A stretch of DNA of 64,000 nucleotides from CAYOSF01 sp964406605 (GCA_964406605.1 CAYOSF010000001.1:124001-188000); one strand, 5' to 3'; counted from the first letter of the stretch, positions 24,831-34,612 are shown. The notes: generated by a model not told the origin, from the letters alone. Numbers and translations: made by a program.

Positions 24831-26690
24831 CTACGAAACCAGTTCCACGTACGGCTTCTGGGAGAACTCCCAGTTGCCGGTCGCGGGGTCGTACCTGGAG
24901 TTGACGAACACCTTCCAGTTGGCGTCGTCGATGTCCGGGTAGTCGGTCCGGTAGTAGTAGCCCGGCCAGCGGGTCTCCTTGCGCTCCAGCATGTGCCGGA
25001 CGTGGGCCTCGGCGGTCCAAGCCCGGTGGTGCAGCTCCCAGCATCGCATGAGGTCGTGCAGGTTGCTCGCACCCAGCTTGTTCAGGTCCTCCTTGAAGAC
25101 AGCCAGCAACTCCAGTGCCCGATTGAGCATCGGCTCACTGGTCTTGTACCAGGTCGAAGCGCCGGCAGCGTACTCGTCCATGAGCTTCTGCAGACGCGTG
25201 AGCCCCTGCTTGGGCGTAATGAAGTTGGGGTTCACTTCCGGCACCGTGGAGGCACCCTTGAACTGGTCCCAGGTCGCCAGCGGCCGGAGAATCTCCTCCT
25301 TCAGAGCATCGACTCGCCCCTGGTCCACGTTGGGGTCACCGGGGTTGTCCCGGATGAAGTCAACGGCGGCCTTGGCGGCGAGCCGGCCCTCCGTAAAGGA
25401 GCCGGATGAGAACTTGTGCGGGGCAGCTCCAACGCCGTCACCGGCGGTGAAGAGGCCCTTCACTGTGGTCATCCGGTTGTAGCCCCAGCTCCAGTCCGCA
25501 GGAGCGCCGAGATCGCCCGGACCGCTGACCCACATCCCGGAGCATCCGGAGTGGGAGCCCATGATGTAGGGCTCGGCCAGCGCAATCTCCGACTTCTGCT
25601 TCTCGGGGGCGATGTTCTGCCCCGCCCAGAGGATAGCCTGGGAGATGGTCATGTCGAGGAAGTCTTCCCAGGCTTCGCCCTCTAGCTCGCGGAGCTTCTT
25701 GGCGTCGCCGCCGGCCAGGTCGGCCAGCGCCTGCTCGGTGCGCATGTAGATCGGCCCCTTGCCATCCAGGATGTCGGTCAGCATGAGGTGGTTGCGCAGC
25801 GGGGTAGGCGTCGGCTTCACCGAGCCGTACGGCTCGTACTTCTTGAGTTCGTCGGCGCGGGTGGCGATGTAGTCCTCGTCGTAGGCGTTGGTGGCCTTGG
25901 ACTTGAGGAGCAGGAACCAGGCGCCGACAGGCCCGTAGCCGTCCTTGAACCGGCTCGGGATGAAGCGGTTCTCCATCTGCGTCATCTCGGCGCCGGCCTG
26001 CAGCATCATGGCGAATGTGGAGCCGGTGTCGAAGATGGCGTACCAGGTGCGGCCCAGGCCCTCGCCCACGGAGCGCGGCCGGAAGAGCAGCGTGGCGCCG
26101 CCGGCGCAGACGATGGTCGTCTTCGCCTTGAACACGTAGAACTTGCCGCCGCGCACGTCGACGCCCACGGCGCCGATGACTCGGTTGGGGTCGTTCGGAT
26201 CGCTCAGGAGGTGGGTAACGGCCACGCGCTCGTACAAGTTCTCCTGGCCGATGGCGGCGCGAGCCCCGTCGGCGACGATGGGCTTGTAGGACTCGCCGTT
26301 GATCATGATCTGCCAGCGGCCCTCACGGACGTACCGGCCCTCGGGGGTCTTCCAGATGGGCAGGCCCCATTCCTCGAAGAGGTGGACCGACGCGTCGACG
26401 TGGCGCGCCACGTCATAGACCAGGTCCTCGCGGACGATGCCCATCAGGTCGGTGCGAACGTACTTGACGAAGTCCTCCGGGGTGTTCTCGCCCCAGCGCA
26501 TGCCCAGGTAGGTGTTGATCGCCGAGAGGCCCTGGGCCACGGCGCCGCTTCTCTCGATGGCGGCCTTCTCGACCATGATGACCTTGAGGTCTTTGCCCCA
26601 GTACTTGGCCTCGTACGCGGCACCGCACCCGGCCATGCCGCCGCCGACAACCAGGACGTCGCAGTTGACAGTTTCAGTTTGGAATTCCAT
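24831..26690 (-). CDS. aprA: AprA, adenylylsulfate reductase alpha subunit
   Basis: This 619-residue flavoprotein has an N-terminal FAD site (VVGGGMAGCGAAYEA), conserved active-site segments NRFIPSRFKDGYGPVGAW and GSHSGCSGMWVSGP, and a C-terminal helical region typical of fumarate reductase/succinate dehydrogenase-like flavoproteins. It reduces APS to sulfite and AMP (or the reverse) with AprB as electron-transfer partner. It is 17 bp after aprB. Length and motifs are normal for dissimilatory AprA. Confidence 0.96.
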   Translation of the reverse strand: MEFQTETVNCDVLVVGGGMAGCGAAYEAKYWGKDLKVIMVEKAAIERSGAVAQGLSAINTYLGMRWGENTPEDFVKYVRTDLMGIVREDLVYDVARHVDASVHLFEEWGLPIWKTPEGRYVREGRWQIMINGESYKPIVADGARAAIGQENLYERVAVTHLLSDPNDPNRVIGAVGVDVRGGKFYVFKAKTTIVCAGGATLLFRPRSVGEGLGRTWYAIFDTGSTFAMMLQAGAEMTQMENRFIPSRFKDGYGPVGAWFLLLKSKATNAYDEDYIATRADELKKYEPYGSVKPTPTPLRNHLMLTDILDGKGPIYMRTEQALADLAGGDAKKLRELEGEAWEDFLDMTISQAILWAGQNIAPEKQKSEIALAEPYIMGSHSGCSGMWVSGPGDLGAPADWSWGYNRMTTVKGLFTAGDGVGAAPHKFSSGSFTEGRLAAKAAVDFIRDNPGDPNVDQGRVDALKEEILRPLATWDQFKGASTVPEVNPNFITPKQGLTRLQKLMDEYAAGASTWYKTSEPMLNRALELLAVFKEDLNKLGASNLHDLMRCWELHHRAWTAEAHVRHMLERKETRWPGYYYRTDYPDIDDANWKVFVNSRYDPATGNWEFSQKPYVELVS

Positions 26691-26706
26691 TGATACCCTC
26701 TCTCAC

Positions 26707-27153
26707 CTACTTCTTCAGCTGCGCGAGTTCGCTCACGCCCAACGCGTCGGGCTCGCCGGCTAGCAACTGGTCCTTCAGACCCGCGTCTGTGGCCTCGGCC
26801 ACTCCGCTGTACGCGACGACCGACCCCTCGGCCGTCGTCCGGATCGGGAAGCGGAAGCGCTTGATGTTCCCGTTGCGGAACTGGACCGTCCACATGATGG
26901 AGTCGGTGCCCCGCATCGGGACCACGCTCGCGCCCAACGGCACGAAGTCGGCGTAGCCTCTGACGTCGATGGCCTGGGTCGGGCAGATCTTGACGCAGGA
27001 GTAGCACTCCCAGCAGGCGTCAGGTTCCTGGTTGTACGCCTTACCCAACTCCGTGTCCAAGACCATCAGGTCGTTTGGGCAGACGTACTGACAGGCGGTT
27101 CTGTCCAGCGCCTTGCAGCCATCACACTTCTCTGGGTTCACGTAGCTTGGCAT
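26707..27153 (-). CDS. aprB: AprB, adenylylsulfate reductase beta subunit
   Basis: This 148-residue protein has two [4Fe-4S] sites. The first is the AprB-specific spaced form CDGCKALDRTACQYVCP, and the second is CWECYSCVKICP. A beta-rich segment (WTVQFRNGNIKRFRFPIR) and a C-terminal tail that wraps AprA follow. It carries electrons from Qmo to the FAD of AprA. It is encoded about 100 bp downstream of a small unknown gene that follows sat. Confidence 0.95.
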   Translation of the reverse strand: MPSYVNPEKCDGCKALDRTACQYVCPNDLMVLDTELGKAYNQEPDACWECYSCVKICPTQAIDVRGYADFVPLGASVVPMRGTDSIMWTVQFRNGNIKRFRFPIRTTAEGSVVAYSGVAEATDAGLKDQLLAGEPDALGVSELAQLKK

Positions 27154-27253
27154 GTTACACCCCTTGCTCCTTTCTCACCCTTCGCAGGTACGCCGGCCGG
27201 GCCTCCCGGGGCTCTCCGGACAGCTCCTGCAGGATGCGAACCGATTGGACCCC

Positions 27254-27556
27254 CTAGCCGGCGGAGGCCAGGAAGTCCCCTACTATGTCTACCTTGCCGT
27301 TCTTGACTACCAGTCTCAACAACTGGTCCTTCACCTCGCGCGGCAGCAGCTCGATCGTCTTGGTGGTGGCCACGTCGCACTTGGCATTCGGGTAGCTCTT
27401 GAGGAGAGCGTCTCGCTGTGCGGCGTTGGCCGGCACCTTGATCACCTTGAGACCCGCCAGGACGTCTTCCGTCATGTCTGCGATGCCGGCCTTCGTGAGC
27501 GCCTCCAGGCGCTCTTCATTGATCCAGATGTTGATGGGGAATACGTCCTCGCTCAT
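27254..27556 (-). CDS. small protein of unknown function between sat and aprB
   Basis: This protein of about 100 residues starts at one of three consecutive ATG codons; GGAGG is 8 bases before the third, which I chose. It is mixed alpha/beta and soluble, with FPINIWINEERLEAL near the start, one cysteine (YPNAKCDV), and a C-terminal ELLPREVKDQLLRLVVKNG segment. I do not recognise a family. Its ORF begins immediately before the sat stop (27571), so it is surely in the sat-apr-qmo operon. A role in Sat/Apr assembly or regulation is only a guess from position. Confidence 0.65.
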   Translation of the reverse strand: MSEDVFPINIWINEERLEALTKAGIADMTEDVLAGLKVIKVPANAAQRDALLKSYPNAKCDVATTKTIELLPREVKDQLLRLVVKNGKVDIVGDFLASAG

Positions 27557-27570
27557 CATCATGCCCTCCA

Positions 27571-28803
27571 CTAGAGAGGCGGTACCTGCAACACGGGGTC
27601 TCCGCGCTCCAGGTAGCTCTCGGTCACAAACGGGGACCCGTCCCCGTACTTCTCCGCGCTCTCCATCGTCAGGTCGAAGACCTCGGGGCGGAACAGGAGC
27701 CGCGGCGGGCGGACCCCGTCCTGGATGATGCTGCGGATCAGGCTGCCGCTGAACCGCTGCTCGTCTCCCTCGTGACCACACTGCGCCTCGTACACGATCC
27801 CCGCGCACTTGGGGCAGTAGTACCACTCGAACGCTTTCACCGGGTAGATGCCAAGGTCCGGCAGCTCCTCGAAGATCCGGTGGGCGTCGTAGGGATCATA
27901 GTAGGTGCCGACGCCGGCGTGGTCTCGACCGAACATGTGATGCGTGCAGCCGAGGTTCTTCCTCGCGATGGCGTGGAACACCGCCTCCCGGGGCCCGGCG
28001 TAGCGCATGTCCCACAGAAGGAAGGACGTCATGTGGATGTTCTCGGCGAAGTAACCGGCCGTTCGGAGCATGTCCTGCGTCAGGATGATGGCCTCGTCAA
28101 TGTAGTCCCCGACGCGCTTCTCGCCGACAATCGCGCTGACCAGGACGGCGTCGGCGTTGGCGGAGAACCAGGCCCCTTTCATCAGCATCTCGTGGCCCGT
28201 GTGGGGAACGTTGCGCGTCTGGTGCGCGACCGCGCTCTTCCAGTTTCGCTTCGCGAACTCCTCGCGCATGACCCGCGGCGGGAAGAAGTAGCGGTCGAAC
28301 GGAGGCTTGATCTTCGGCGGGTTCACGATGGTGATCTTGCCGCCGATGAAGCGATCCTGATAGTTGTGGGTGCGCCTCACGCCCGGGTGCTTGTCTTCCT
28401 TGGTGCCATAGACCTTCTCTGCCATGACGTCGAGGTCGTAGGAGAAGATCTCCTCGATGTCCAGGGTGGCCAGCGGGTTGTCCTGGTAGGTGAGGAGAAC
28501 GGAGTCACCCTGCTTGAGGCCGAGTTCCTGAATCTGACCCTCAGCTATGTCGAAGACAAGGGGGATGCTCCACACATAGCCGCTCTCCAGCGTCATCTTG
28601 TTGACCACGGAGTCCACGTCCGCCTTGGACATGAACCCTTCAAGGGGGGAGAAGAAGCCGTAGCCAAGGCTCACCACCTCGCGCGCGAGCTGGCTTCGGA
28701 TCGGTACGACCGACAGTCCTTTGATCTTCTCCTTGGCCTGCTTGGGCTCCAATACCCGCTCGACGATCGTCCCGCCGTGAGGGGACAGAGCATTATCAAC
28801 CAT
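27571..28803 (-). CDS. sat: Sat, dissimilatory sulfate adenylyltransferase
   Basis: This 410-residue protein has the ATP sulfurylase hallmarks: QTRNVPHTGHE (the QTRN and H-x-x-H active-site motif), GRDHAGVGTYYDPYDA, a CPKC...C zinc-type segment and FSGSLIRSII near the C-terminus. The N-terminal part is PUA-like. It activates sulfate with ATP to APS for AprBA. AGGAGG six bases upstream fixes the ATG at 28803; a GTG two codons earlier is less likely. It is the first gene of the sat-apr-qmo operon. Confidence 0.96.
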   Translation of the reverse strand: MVDNALSPHGGTIVERVLEPKQAKEKIKGLSVVPIRSQLAREVVSLGYGFFSPLEGFMSKADVDSVVNKMTLESGYVWSIPLVFDIAEGQIQELGLKQGDSVLLTYQDNPLATLDIEEIFSYDLDVMAEKVYGTKEDKHPGVRRTHNYQDRFIGGKITIVNPPKIKPPFDRYFFPPRVMREEFAKRNWKSAVAHQTRNVPHTGHEMLMKGAWFSANADAVLVSAIVGEKRVGDYIDEAIILTQDMLRTAGYFAENIHMTSFLLWDMRYAGPREAVFHAIARKNLGCTHHMFGRDHAGVGTYYDPYDAHRIFEELPDLGIYPVKAFEWYYCPKCAGIVYEAQCGHEGDEQRFSGSLIRSIIQDGVRPPRLLFRPEVFDLTMESAEKYGDGSPFVTESYLERGDPVLQVPPL

Positions 28804-28924
28804 GTGCACCTCCTACTTCGCTGTAGGTTTGCCCACTCAAACGCAGGGCACAGAGCGGCACCGGCGTGTGCCCCGGCCCTTTTTGGTAACCCACTGTCAG
28901 TGTAAACGCGGTGGAAAAGGTCAC

Positions 28925-28943
28925 AATCCGCAAGGGTGACTAG
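28925..28943 (-). promoter_or_regulatory. 19-bp element shared with the dsr operon upstream region
   Basis: AATCCGCAAGGGTGACTAG lies about 120 bp upstream of sat and matches 18 of 19 bases of the element before the dsr ferredoxin (17997-18015), in the same orientation relative to its genes. Beside it on the - strand is TGTGA-CCTTTT-CCACC, a half-conserved CRP-type site. The remaining 28804-29111 gap shows no gene. Confidence 0.5.
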
Positions 28944-29111
28944 TGCCGGTGGCATGAGCGCCTAGCGGAGTTACGCTCTACTACCTAGGTTGCGAACGGG
29001 CTGCGCCGGACGCCCGAGGCCCGCCGTTCGCCCCTTCCGGTGGCCGTTGGGGACCGTCGCCGGAAGCGGCCGCGAACCGGCCGGCGTACGTCAAGGCCGA
29101 GGGACATCAGC

Positions 29112-30326
29112 CTAGCCCGCGACCGACTTGTAGACCAGCCCGACGAGGCCGCCCAGAATGACGAGCCAGACCGAATTCAGGTTGAAGCGGACAAGCAGAG
29201 CGGCGCCAAGGACGGCGAGGACCCCGGTCACCGGGTCCACAACGGCGTCGCGGCCCAGTTGCCAGGTCACGCCCGCCATGAGCGCCAACGCGGCCACGTT
29301 GACGCCGTCCAGCAGGGCCCCTGCCCAAGCCGACCGGCGAAGGTGGGGAATGATCGGGCTGCTCACCGCCACGAAGACGAAGGACGGGAGGAACACGCCC
29401 GCTGTCGCCAGGAGAGCACCCTCCCAGCTTCCGAGCACGTAGCCGATGAAGGTGGCCGTGGACAGGACGGGCCCGGGCGTCACCTGGCCGACAGCCACGG
29501 CGTCCAGTAGCTGGGCCTCGGTCAGCCAGCCGAGGCGCTCCACGAAATCAGCGCGCAGAAACGCCAACAGCACGTAGCCGCTTCCATACAGGATGGAGCC
29601 GATCTTGAGGAAGGTGAGAAAGAGCTGGCTGAGGCTGACGGATTTCGCGGTGACGGCAGCGGTGGCACCCAGCAGCAGTGTGGCTTTGCCGATAGCCAGG
29701 CCCAGAAGAGGTACGGTCCCCATATGGGGCACTGCGCCGGCCAGTCGGGGCAGGTTCCGGGCTACCATGACAAAGAGAGCGGCCCCGAACAGCAGGGCGA
29801 TCTCGTTGAAGCCGAGGAGGTAGAGCACGAGGACAGCAATACCTACCGCGGCCAGGAACGGTCCATGGACGGCCGTGCGCCCCAGAGACCAGAGTGCCCG
29901 CACCACGACGCCTATAATGACGGGCTTGACGCCGTAGAGAAGCCACGTGACCTCCGGCGTCGAGCCGTACCGCACATATGCCCAGGCAAACGCCAGCGTG
30001 ATCAGCATCGCCGGGGCGACGAAGCACACGCCGCCGAGAACGAGACCTCTCAAGCCAGCGCGAACGCGGCCCAGATGGATGGCCATCTCGGTGGCATTGG
30101 GTCCGGGGATTAGATTCGTGGCTCCGAGGAGATCGAGGAACTGTGGGTCGTCAACCCAACGACGTCGCGCCACCACCTCGTCGCGCATCATCGCGATGTA
30201 TACGGCCGGGCCTCCAAAAGAGAAGAAGCCCAGTCGCAGAAAGAGGCGGCCCACTTCGGCCAGCCTCGTTCCCTGACTCGCCTGCGAGAGAGACGGGGTT
30301 TCGATAGGGTCTCGCTCTTCTGCCAT
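29112..30326 (-). CDS. ChrA-family (CHR) anion transporter, two-domain form
   Basis: This protein of about 404 residues has two homologous halves of roughly six helices. Each half has a CHR signature: FFSFGGPAVYIAMMRDE...W and later GSGYVLLAFLRADFVERLGWL, and the PGP motifs in LIPGPNATEMA and VTPGPVLSTATFIG. The family exports chromate, and some members have been linked to sulfate movement because chromate and sulfate are structural analogues. It sits about 310 bp upstream of sat on the same strand, so a sulfate-uptake or anion-homeostasis role is possible. The ATG at 30326 starts just before the conserved N-terminus; a longer reading adds basic, unconserved sequence. Confidence 0.82.
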   Translation of the reverse strand: MAEERDPIETPSLSQASQGTRLAEVGRLFLRLGFFSFGGPAVYIAMMRDEVVARRRWVDDPQFLDLLGATNLIPGPNATEMAIHLGRVRAGLRGLVLGGVCFVAPAMLITLAFAWAYVRYGSTPEVTWLLYGVKPVIIGVVVRALWSLGRTAVHGPFLAAVGIAVLVLYLLGFNEIALLFGAALFVMVARNLPRLAGAVPHMGTVPLLGLAIGKATLLLGATAAVTAKSVSLSQLFLTFLKIGSILYGSGYVLLAFLRADFVERLGWLTEAQLLDAVAVGQVTPGPVLSTATFIGYVLGSWEGALLATAGVFLPSFVFVAVSSPIIPHLRRSAWAGALLDGVNVAALALMAGVTWQLGRDAVVDPVTGVLAVLGAALLVRFNLNSVWLVILGGLVGLVYKSVAG

Positions 30327-31050
30327 TGCGGCAGGTCGCGGCTGCAACGCCCGAGTGCGGGCGTGGGCGCGCTTTCGTGATTGTAGCATCGACGCCGGAG
30401 AGGGGCGACCGGTGTGGCTCCGCCAGGCTGCTCGAGGGTCACGGTCGCAGCACGGCGAGAGGGTCTTGCACGTGGAGCCGACGCCGCGCGGGCGGCAGAT
30501 CTGCGACACGCTTCGTGCCCACCACAACACAATCGAGTGCCGGGTTGGAGGAAGAGCCTCCCAACAGGCCGCGCCGAGCTGTGGCGGAGACCGGGTAGAT
30601 CTTCATGTCCGGTTCCCGGCGTTCACGCGTCTTCGACGTCGCCCGGGGATGAATCGACGAGGCCGGCACTCCTGGGTGTCACGATAACAACGCGGAGAGA
30701 CCGACCATAGGAAGCAGCTATTGAGCCAGTCGTCTATAATTAAGATAGAGGATGGGTGATTTGCCAAGGCAGGCGTCGCTAGACGCAGGTGGGCATCGCC
30801 GGCGGAGTGCGTGCCGACCGCAGTATCGAAGCTCTAGCCGGATGGCTGCGGGTTATCCGTCCGCAGCGCGAGGTGGCGGGACAGGACAGCCGCGGGTGCG
30901 CCTCCCAGCGTGTGGGCAGTCGCGGGCCGTTCCAGTTGTCAGCGCGGCGAGCCGCTTCGGGCTCAACTGCTCTCCCTGGCCGTCCGATGCTCATATGGAG
31001 GGAGGCAACGTGCCGTGCGAGTACAGAAGGCCTTCAGGAGCAATCTCAGG
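30327..31050. other. intergenic region between divergent chrA and por genes
   Basis: This 724-bp gap lies between the chrA start and the oxidoreductase start at 31051. I see no supported gene in it; open frames here are antisense-like and lack motifs. TATAAT followed by TAAGATAG at 30735-30748 is the most AT-rich patch and a possible -10 box on the + strand for the oxidoreductase operon. I could not find a matching -35 box. Confidence 0.4.
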
Positions 31051-33009
31051 ATGGTGAAGACGATGACGCGCGCCCCTGTGCCCTTTCCGGGCATTCCTTC
31101 TACCGCCGATGGGTCCAGCGCTGTCGCCTACGTCGAGACACACATCACGCAAGGTGCGTGCTGCTACCCCATCACCCCCGCGACCGGGATGGGACAAGCC
31201 TACGAGAAGGCCGTCGCCGATGGCGCGCAGAATCTGTGGGGCGAGCCTATCGTCTTCCTGGAGCCGGAATCCGAGCACAGCTCGGCATCCGCATGTGAGG
31301 GATTCGCGGCCGCCGGCGGGCGCGTGAGCAACTTCACCGCGGGCCAGGGGCTCATCCTCATGAAGGAGGTGCTCTACGCGGTCGCCGGCAAGCGGCTTCC
31401 GGCCGTGTTCCATGTCGGGGCTCGCGCCCTGACGTCGCATTCGCTCAATGTGCACGCAGGGCACGACGACATCATGGGGGTTGCGGACGCCGGCTGGGGG
31501 ATGCTCGTCGCCATGAACGTCCAAGAGGCGGCAGACCTCGCGCTCATCGCACGGCGTGCTGCTGAGGACAGCAAGACTCCGTTCTTCAACGTGCAGGATG
31601 GTTTCCTGACGACCCACACCTTCGAGAACGTCCTGCTCCCGGAGCCGGAGCTCATGCGGCAGTACATCGGGCCGCCAGTGGCGAAGCTGAAGGCGATCTT
31701 CGAGCCGGATGCCGGCATTCAGTCCGGCGTGGTCCAGAACCAGGACAGCTACATGAAGGGCAAGATCTCACAGCGGTTCTTCTACGACCACGTTGCCGAG
31801 GCACTAGCTGCGGCCATGGACGAGTACGGCCGGCTTACGGGCCGCCAGTACGGGCCACTGAGGCCATATCGGCTCGATGATGCCGAGTACGCCATCGTTG
31901 CCATGGGCTCAGCGGCAGAGACCGCGATGGCTACCGCCGATTGGGTTCGCGAGCATGAGCGCATCAAACTGGGCGTATTGAAGGTGACGTCGTTCAGGCC
32001 CTTTCCGGGTCCACATATCGTAGCGGCGTTGCGGAACGTTCGCGCCTTCGCCGTGCTTGAACGGCTTGACGTGCCACTCGCCCAGTCGAACCCGCTTACC
32101 GCCGAGATCAAGGCTTCATTCGCTGACGCCGCGGCCGGCGCCGAGGGCTACCCATTGATCGAGCGGACTCCCGAGATCTACTCCGGGACTGCTGGTCTCG
32201 GGGGTCGGGACACCCGTCCGCGTCACTTCGTGGCTATCGCCCACAACATGATCGAGCGCGGGAAGAAGTTGTTCACTGTGGGAATCAGCCATCCGCTTGC
32301 CATCCACAGTGATGAGCGACCGGACATTCGGCCTCGGGGTGCTTTCTCGATGCGTGGGCACTCCGTCGGCGGCTGGGGCTCTATCACGACGAACAAGCTG
32401 ATCGCGCGCGTGTGCGCCGACTTGTTCGGTCTGTACGTACAGGCCTACCCGAAGTACGGCTCCGAGAAGAAGGGTTTGCCCGCCTCGTACTATCTGACGC
32501 TCGCCGCCAGCCCCCTCCGCACACATTCGGAGCTGGAGTGGGTGGAGTTTGTCATCGTGAACGACATCAACGCTCTGCGCAGCGGCGACCCGCTGGACGG
32601 CCTGCAGCGTGGGGGAACGCTTTTTCTCCAGTCCGAGGCGAAGACGCCCGGGGCTTTCTGGCCTGACGTTCCGGAAGGAATCCGCCAGCAGATCCCGAAG
32701 CGGCAGTTGCGGGTGCTTGCCTTGGACACTGTGGCAATAGCCCGTTCGGTCGCCACGAGTCCCGATCTCATCTCGCGGATGCAAGGCATCGTGCTGCTCG
32801 GCGTCTTCTTGCGGGCGACTTCGTACGTCAAGGAGGCCGGCATCGAACGAGACGAGCTGTTCCACCGTATCGAGGGATTCCTGCGGAAGGAGTTCGAGAG
32901 CCGGAGCGAGCAAGTCATCCAGGAGAATCTGGTCTGCGTGCGGCGAGGATACAACGAGGTGATTGATATGCCGCTGTCGGTGAGTCAGAGGCTAACTGCA
33001 GCGGTGTAG
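31051..33009 (+). CDS. 2-oxoacid:ferredoxin oxidoreductase, alpha-gamma fused subunit (PFOR-like)
   Basis: This protein of about 652 residues starts with the PFOR domain I pattern (CCYPITPATGMG, then EPESEHSSASACEGFAAAGGR and FTAGQGL). Domain II and the gamma domain follow (MRGHSVGGWGSITTNKL, typical of the gamma subunit, about residue 440). Together with the 33032 gene it matches single-chain NifJ cut into two. It would oxidise pyruvate or another 2-oxoacid with CoA to give acyl-CoA and reduced ferredoxin, useful as an electron source for sulfur respiration. AGGAG lies ten bases before ATG 31051. Confidence 0.87.
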   Translation: MVKTMTRAPVPFPGIPSTADGSSAVAYVETHITQGACCYPITPATGMGQAYEKAVADGAQNLWGEPIVFLEPESEHSSASACEGFAAAGGRVSNFTAGQGLILMKEVLYAVAGKRLPAVFHVGARALTSHSLNVHAGHDDIMGVADAGWGMLVAMNVQEAADLALIARRAAEDSKTPFFNVQDGFLTTHTFENVLLPEPELMRQYIGPPVAKLKAIFEPDAGIQSGVVQNQDSYMKGKISQRFFYDHVAEALAAAMDEYGRLTGRQYGPLRPYRLDDAEYAIVAMGSAAETAMATADWVREHERIKLGVLKVTSFRPFPGPHIVAALRNVRAFAVLERLDVPLAQSNPLTAEIKASFADAAAGAEGYPLIERTPEIYSGTAGLGGRDTRPRHFVAIAHNMIERGKKLFTVGISHPLAIHSDERPDIRPRGAFSMRGHSVGGWGSITTNKLIARVCADLFGLYVQAYPKYGSEKKGLPASYYLTLAASPLRTHSELEWVEFVIVNDINALRSGDPLDGLQRGGTLFLQSEAKTPGAFWPDVPEGIRQQIPKRQLRVLALDTVAIARSVATSPDLISRMQGIVLLGVFLRATSYVKEAGIERDELFHRIEGFLRKEFESRSEQVIQENLVCVRRGYNEVIDMPLSVSQRLTAAV

Positions 33010-33031
33010 CTAGAGGGATGAGGTCGTCGCC

Positions 33032-34612
33032 ATGTCCGAGAACGTGAGAGCCGTCACCCGGCAGGTCCCCGAGATCGCGCCTCCGCGCAACTTCAGGGAA
33101 GGTATCGTGGGACCGTACAACCGGGGCACGGCCGAATGGGAGCTTCTCGCGGACGACGCAGTTGCCACCAGTCTCGTGCCGCCGGGCACGGGCAAGCTGC
33201 GCGACTTCAGCTATGTCTCGCTAACGATGCCCCATTTGATGCCGGACCGCTGCGTGGGTTGTATGGAGTGCGTAGCAGCTTGCCCGGACACCGCGATCCT
33301 CGGCAAAGTCCTGAGCCAGAGCTGCCTTGACAAGGAAAACGGCGCAGCCCTCGACGCGAACGTGCGCGCCCGGGCGCGGCGGCGCTTCACGAAGACTGCC
33401 AAGTTTTGGGACACCGCCGAGAGGCACGGCGAGGAACCCGGTTTCTTCGGGCTCTTCATCGATCCGACGAAGTGCAAGGGATGCGGCGAGTGCGTCGACG
33501 TATGCGGCAACCACCAGGCGCTGGAGATGCGACCGAAGACGCGCCCGCGGATCGAGGAAGCGGCTCGTGGCATGGACCTGTACCGCTGCCTTCCGGATAC
33601 GCCTGAGCACTTCATCAAAGAGCGCACTCCCGTCGACATGATGCTCGCCGACCGGTCGCTGCTGTATGTAGGCGGCGCCGGTTCCTGTATGGGGTGCGGT
33701 GAAGCGACCGCCATCCGGATGATGCTGGCGGCAACGGGCTTTGTGCACGGGCGAGAGAGCATCGGGATCGTCGCGGCCACGGGGTGCAACACGGTCTACG
33801 GGTCCACCTATCCCTACAATCCCTACCTCGTGACGTGGACGAACTCACTGTTCGAGAACGCGCCCGCCGTCGCGATGGGTATTCGCATGCGCTGGGACCA
33901 GAAAGGATGGGGCGACAAGAAGGTCTGGGTTCTCGGCGGCGACGGGGCGATGTACGACATCGGCCTGGCCTCGCTATCTCGTCTGCTCATCTCGGGGGCC
34001 GACGTGAAGGTTCTCGTGCTCGACACACAGGCCTACTCCAACACCGGCGGCCAGGCCTCGACGGCCTCTCTGGCCGGTCAGGACGCGAAGATGGCGACGC
34101 ATGGCAAGGTCCGTCATGGCAAGACCGAGGGTCGAAAGGAACTGGCGTTGCTGGCAATGATGCACCCGGACGTGTACGTTGCCCAGACGATTACGGCCGA
34201 CGCGAATCACTTCTACAGGGCAGTCATCGCCGCCAACGAGTACCCGGGGCCGGCCGTGGTCAATGTGTACACGTCTTGCCCGCCCGAGCACCGCGTCGGC
34301 GATGACATGGCGGCGCGTCAAGCGAAGCTGGCACGTGACTCGCGCACGTTCCCGGTGTTCATCTATGATCCGCGAGCGGGCGAGACAACGGCCGAGCGGC
34401 TCAGCCTCAGGGGCAACCCGTCCGTCGCCGAGGACTGGCACGTGCAGCCCAAGACTCGTGAGCCGATCGATTTCGTGGCCTTCGCGCGCACGGAAGGACG
34501 CTTTGCCCGGAATTTCGACCGCGATGGAGAGCCGGACGAGGTGCTGCTCGTGGCTCGCCAGAAGCGTCTCGCCAATTGGCGGCTTCTCCAGCATCTGGCG
34601 GGCCTCCGGTAG
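33032..34612 (+). CDS. 2-oxoacid:ferredoxin oxidoreductase, ferredoxin-beta fused subunit
   Basis: This 526-residue protein has an N-terminal ferredoxin domain with CVGCMECVAACP and CKGCGECVDVCG, then the thiamine-pyrophosphate domain: GSCMGCGEA, GDGAMYDIGLASL and YSNTGGQAST. The last motif is shared with NifJ/PFOR proteins. It is 22 bp after the alpha-gamma gene. CoA, TPP and cluster motifs look intact, so the pair should be an active pyruvate-type oxidoreductase. Substrate could also be another 2-oxoacid. Confidence 0.9.
   Translation: MSENVRAVTRQVPEIAPPRNFREGIVGPYNRGTAEWELLADDAVATSLVPPGTGKLRDFSYVSLTMPHLMPDRCVGCMECVAACPDTAILGKVLSQSCLDKENGAALDANVRARARRRFTKTAKFWDTAERHGEEPGFFGLFIDPTKCKGCGECVDVCGNHQALEMRPKTRPRIEEAARGMDLYRCLPDTPEHFIKERTPVDMMLADRSLLYVGGAGSCMGCGEATAIRMMLAATGFVHGRESIGIVAATGCNTVYGSTYPYNPYLVTWTNSLFENAPAVAMGIRMRWDQKGWGDKKVWVLGGDGAMYDIGLASLSRLLISGADVKVLVLDTQAYSNTGGQASTASLAGQDAKMATHGKVRHGKTEGRKELALLAMMHPDVYVAQTITADANHFYRAVIAANEYPGPAVVNVYTSCPPEHRVGDDMAARQAKLARDSRTFPVFIYDPRAGETTAERLSLRGNPSVAEDWHVQPKTREPIDFVAFARTEGRFARNFDRDGEPDEVLLVARQKRLANWRLLQHLAGLR

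Noticed and set aside
30735..30748. TATAAT box as a complete promoter of the por operon
   Set aside because: No -35 box at 15-19 bp; listed only as a possible -10 within the intergenic feature.
30910..31050. extended N-terminus of the oxidoreductase alpha-gamma gene
   Set aside because: The upstream part is basic and unlike the family; ATG 31051 has a spaced AGGAG.
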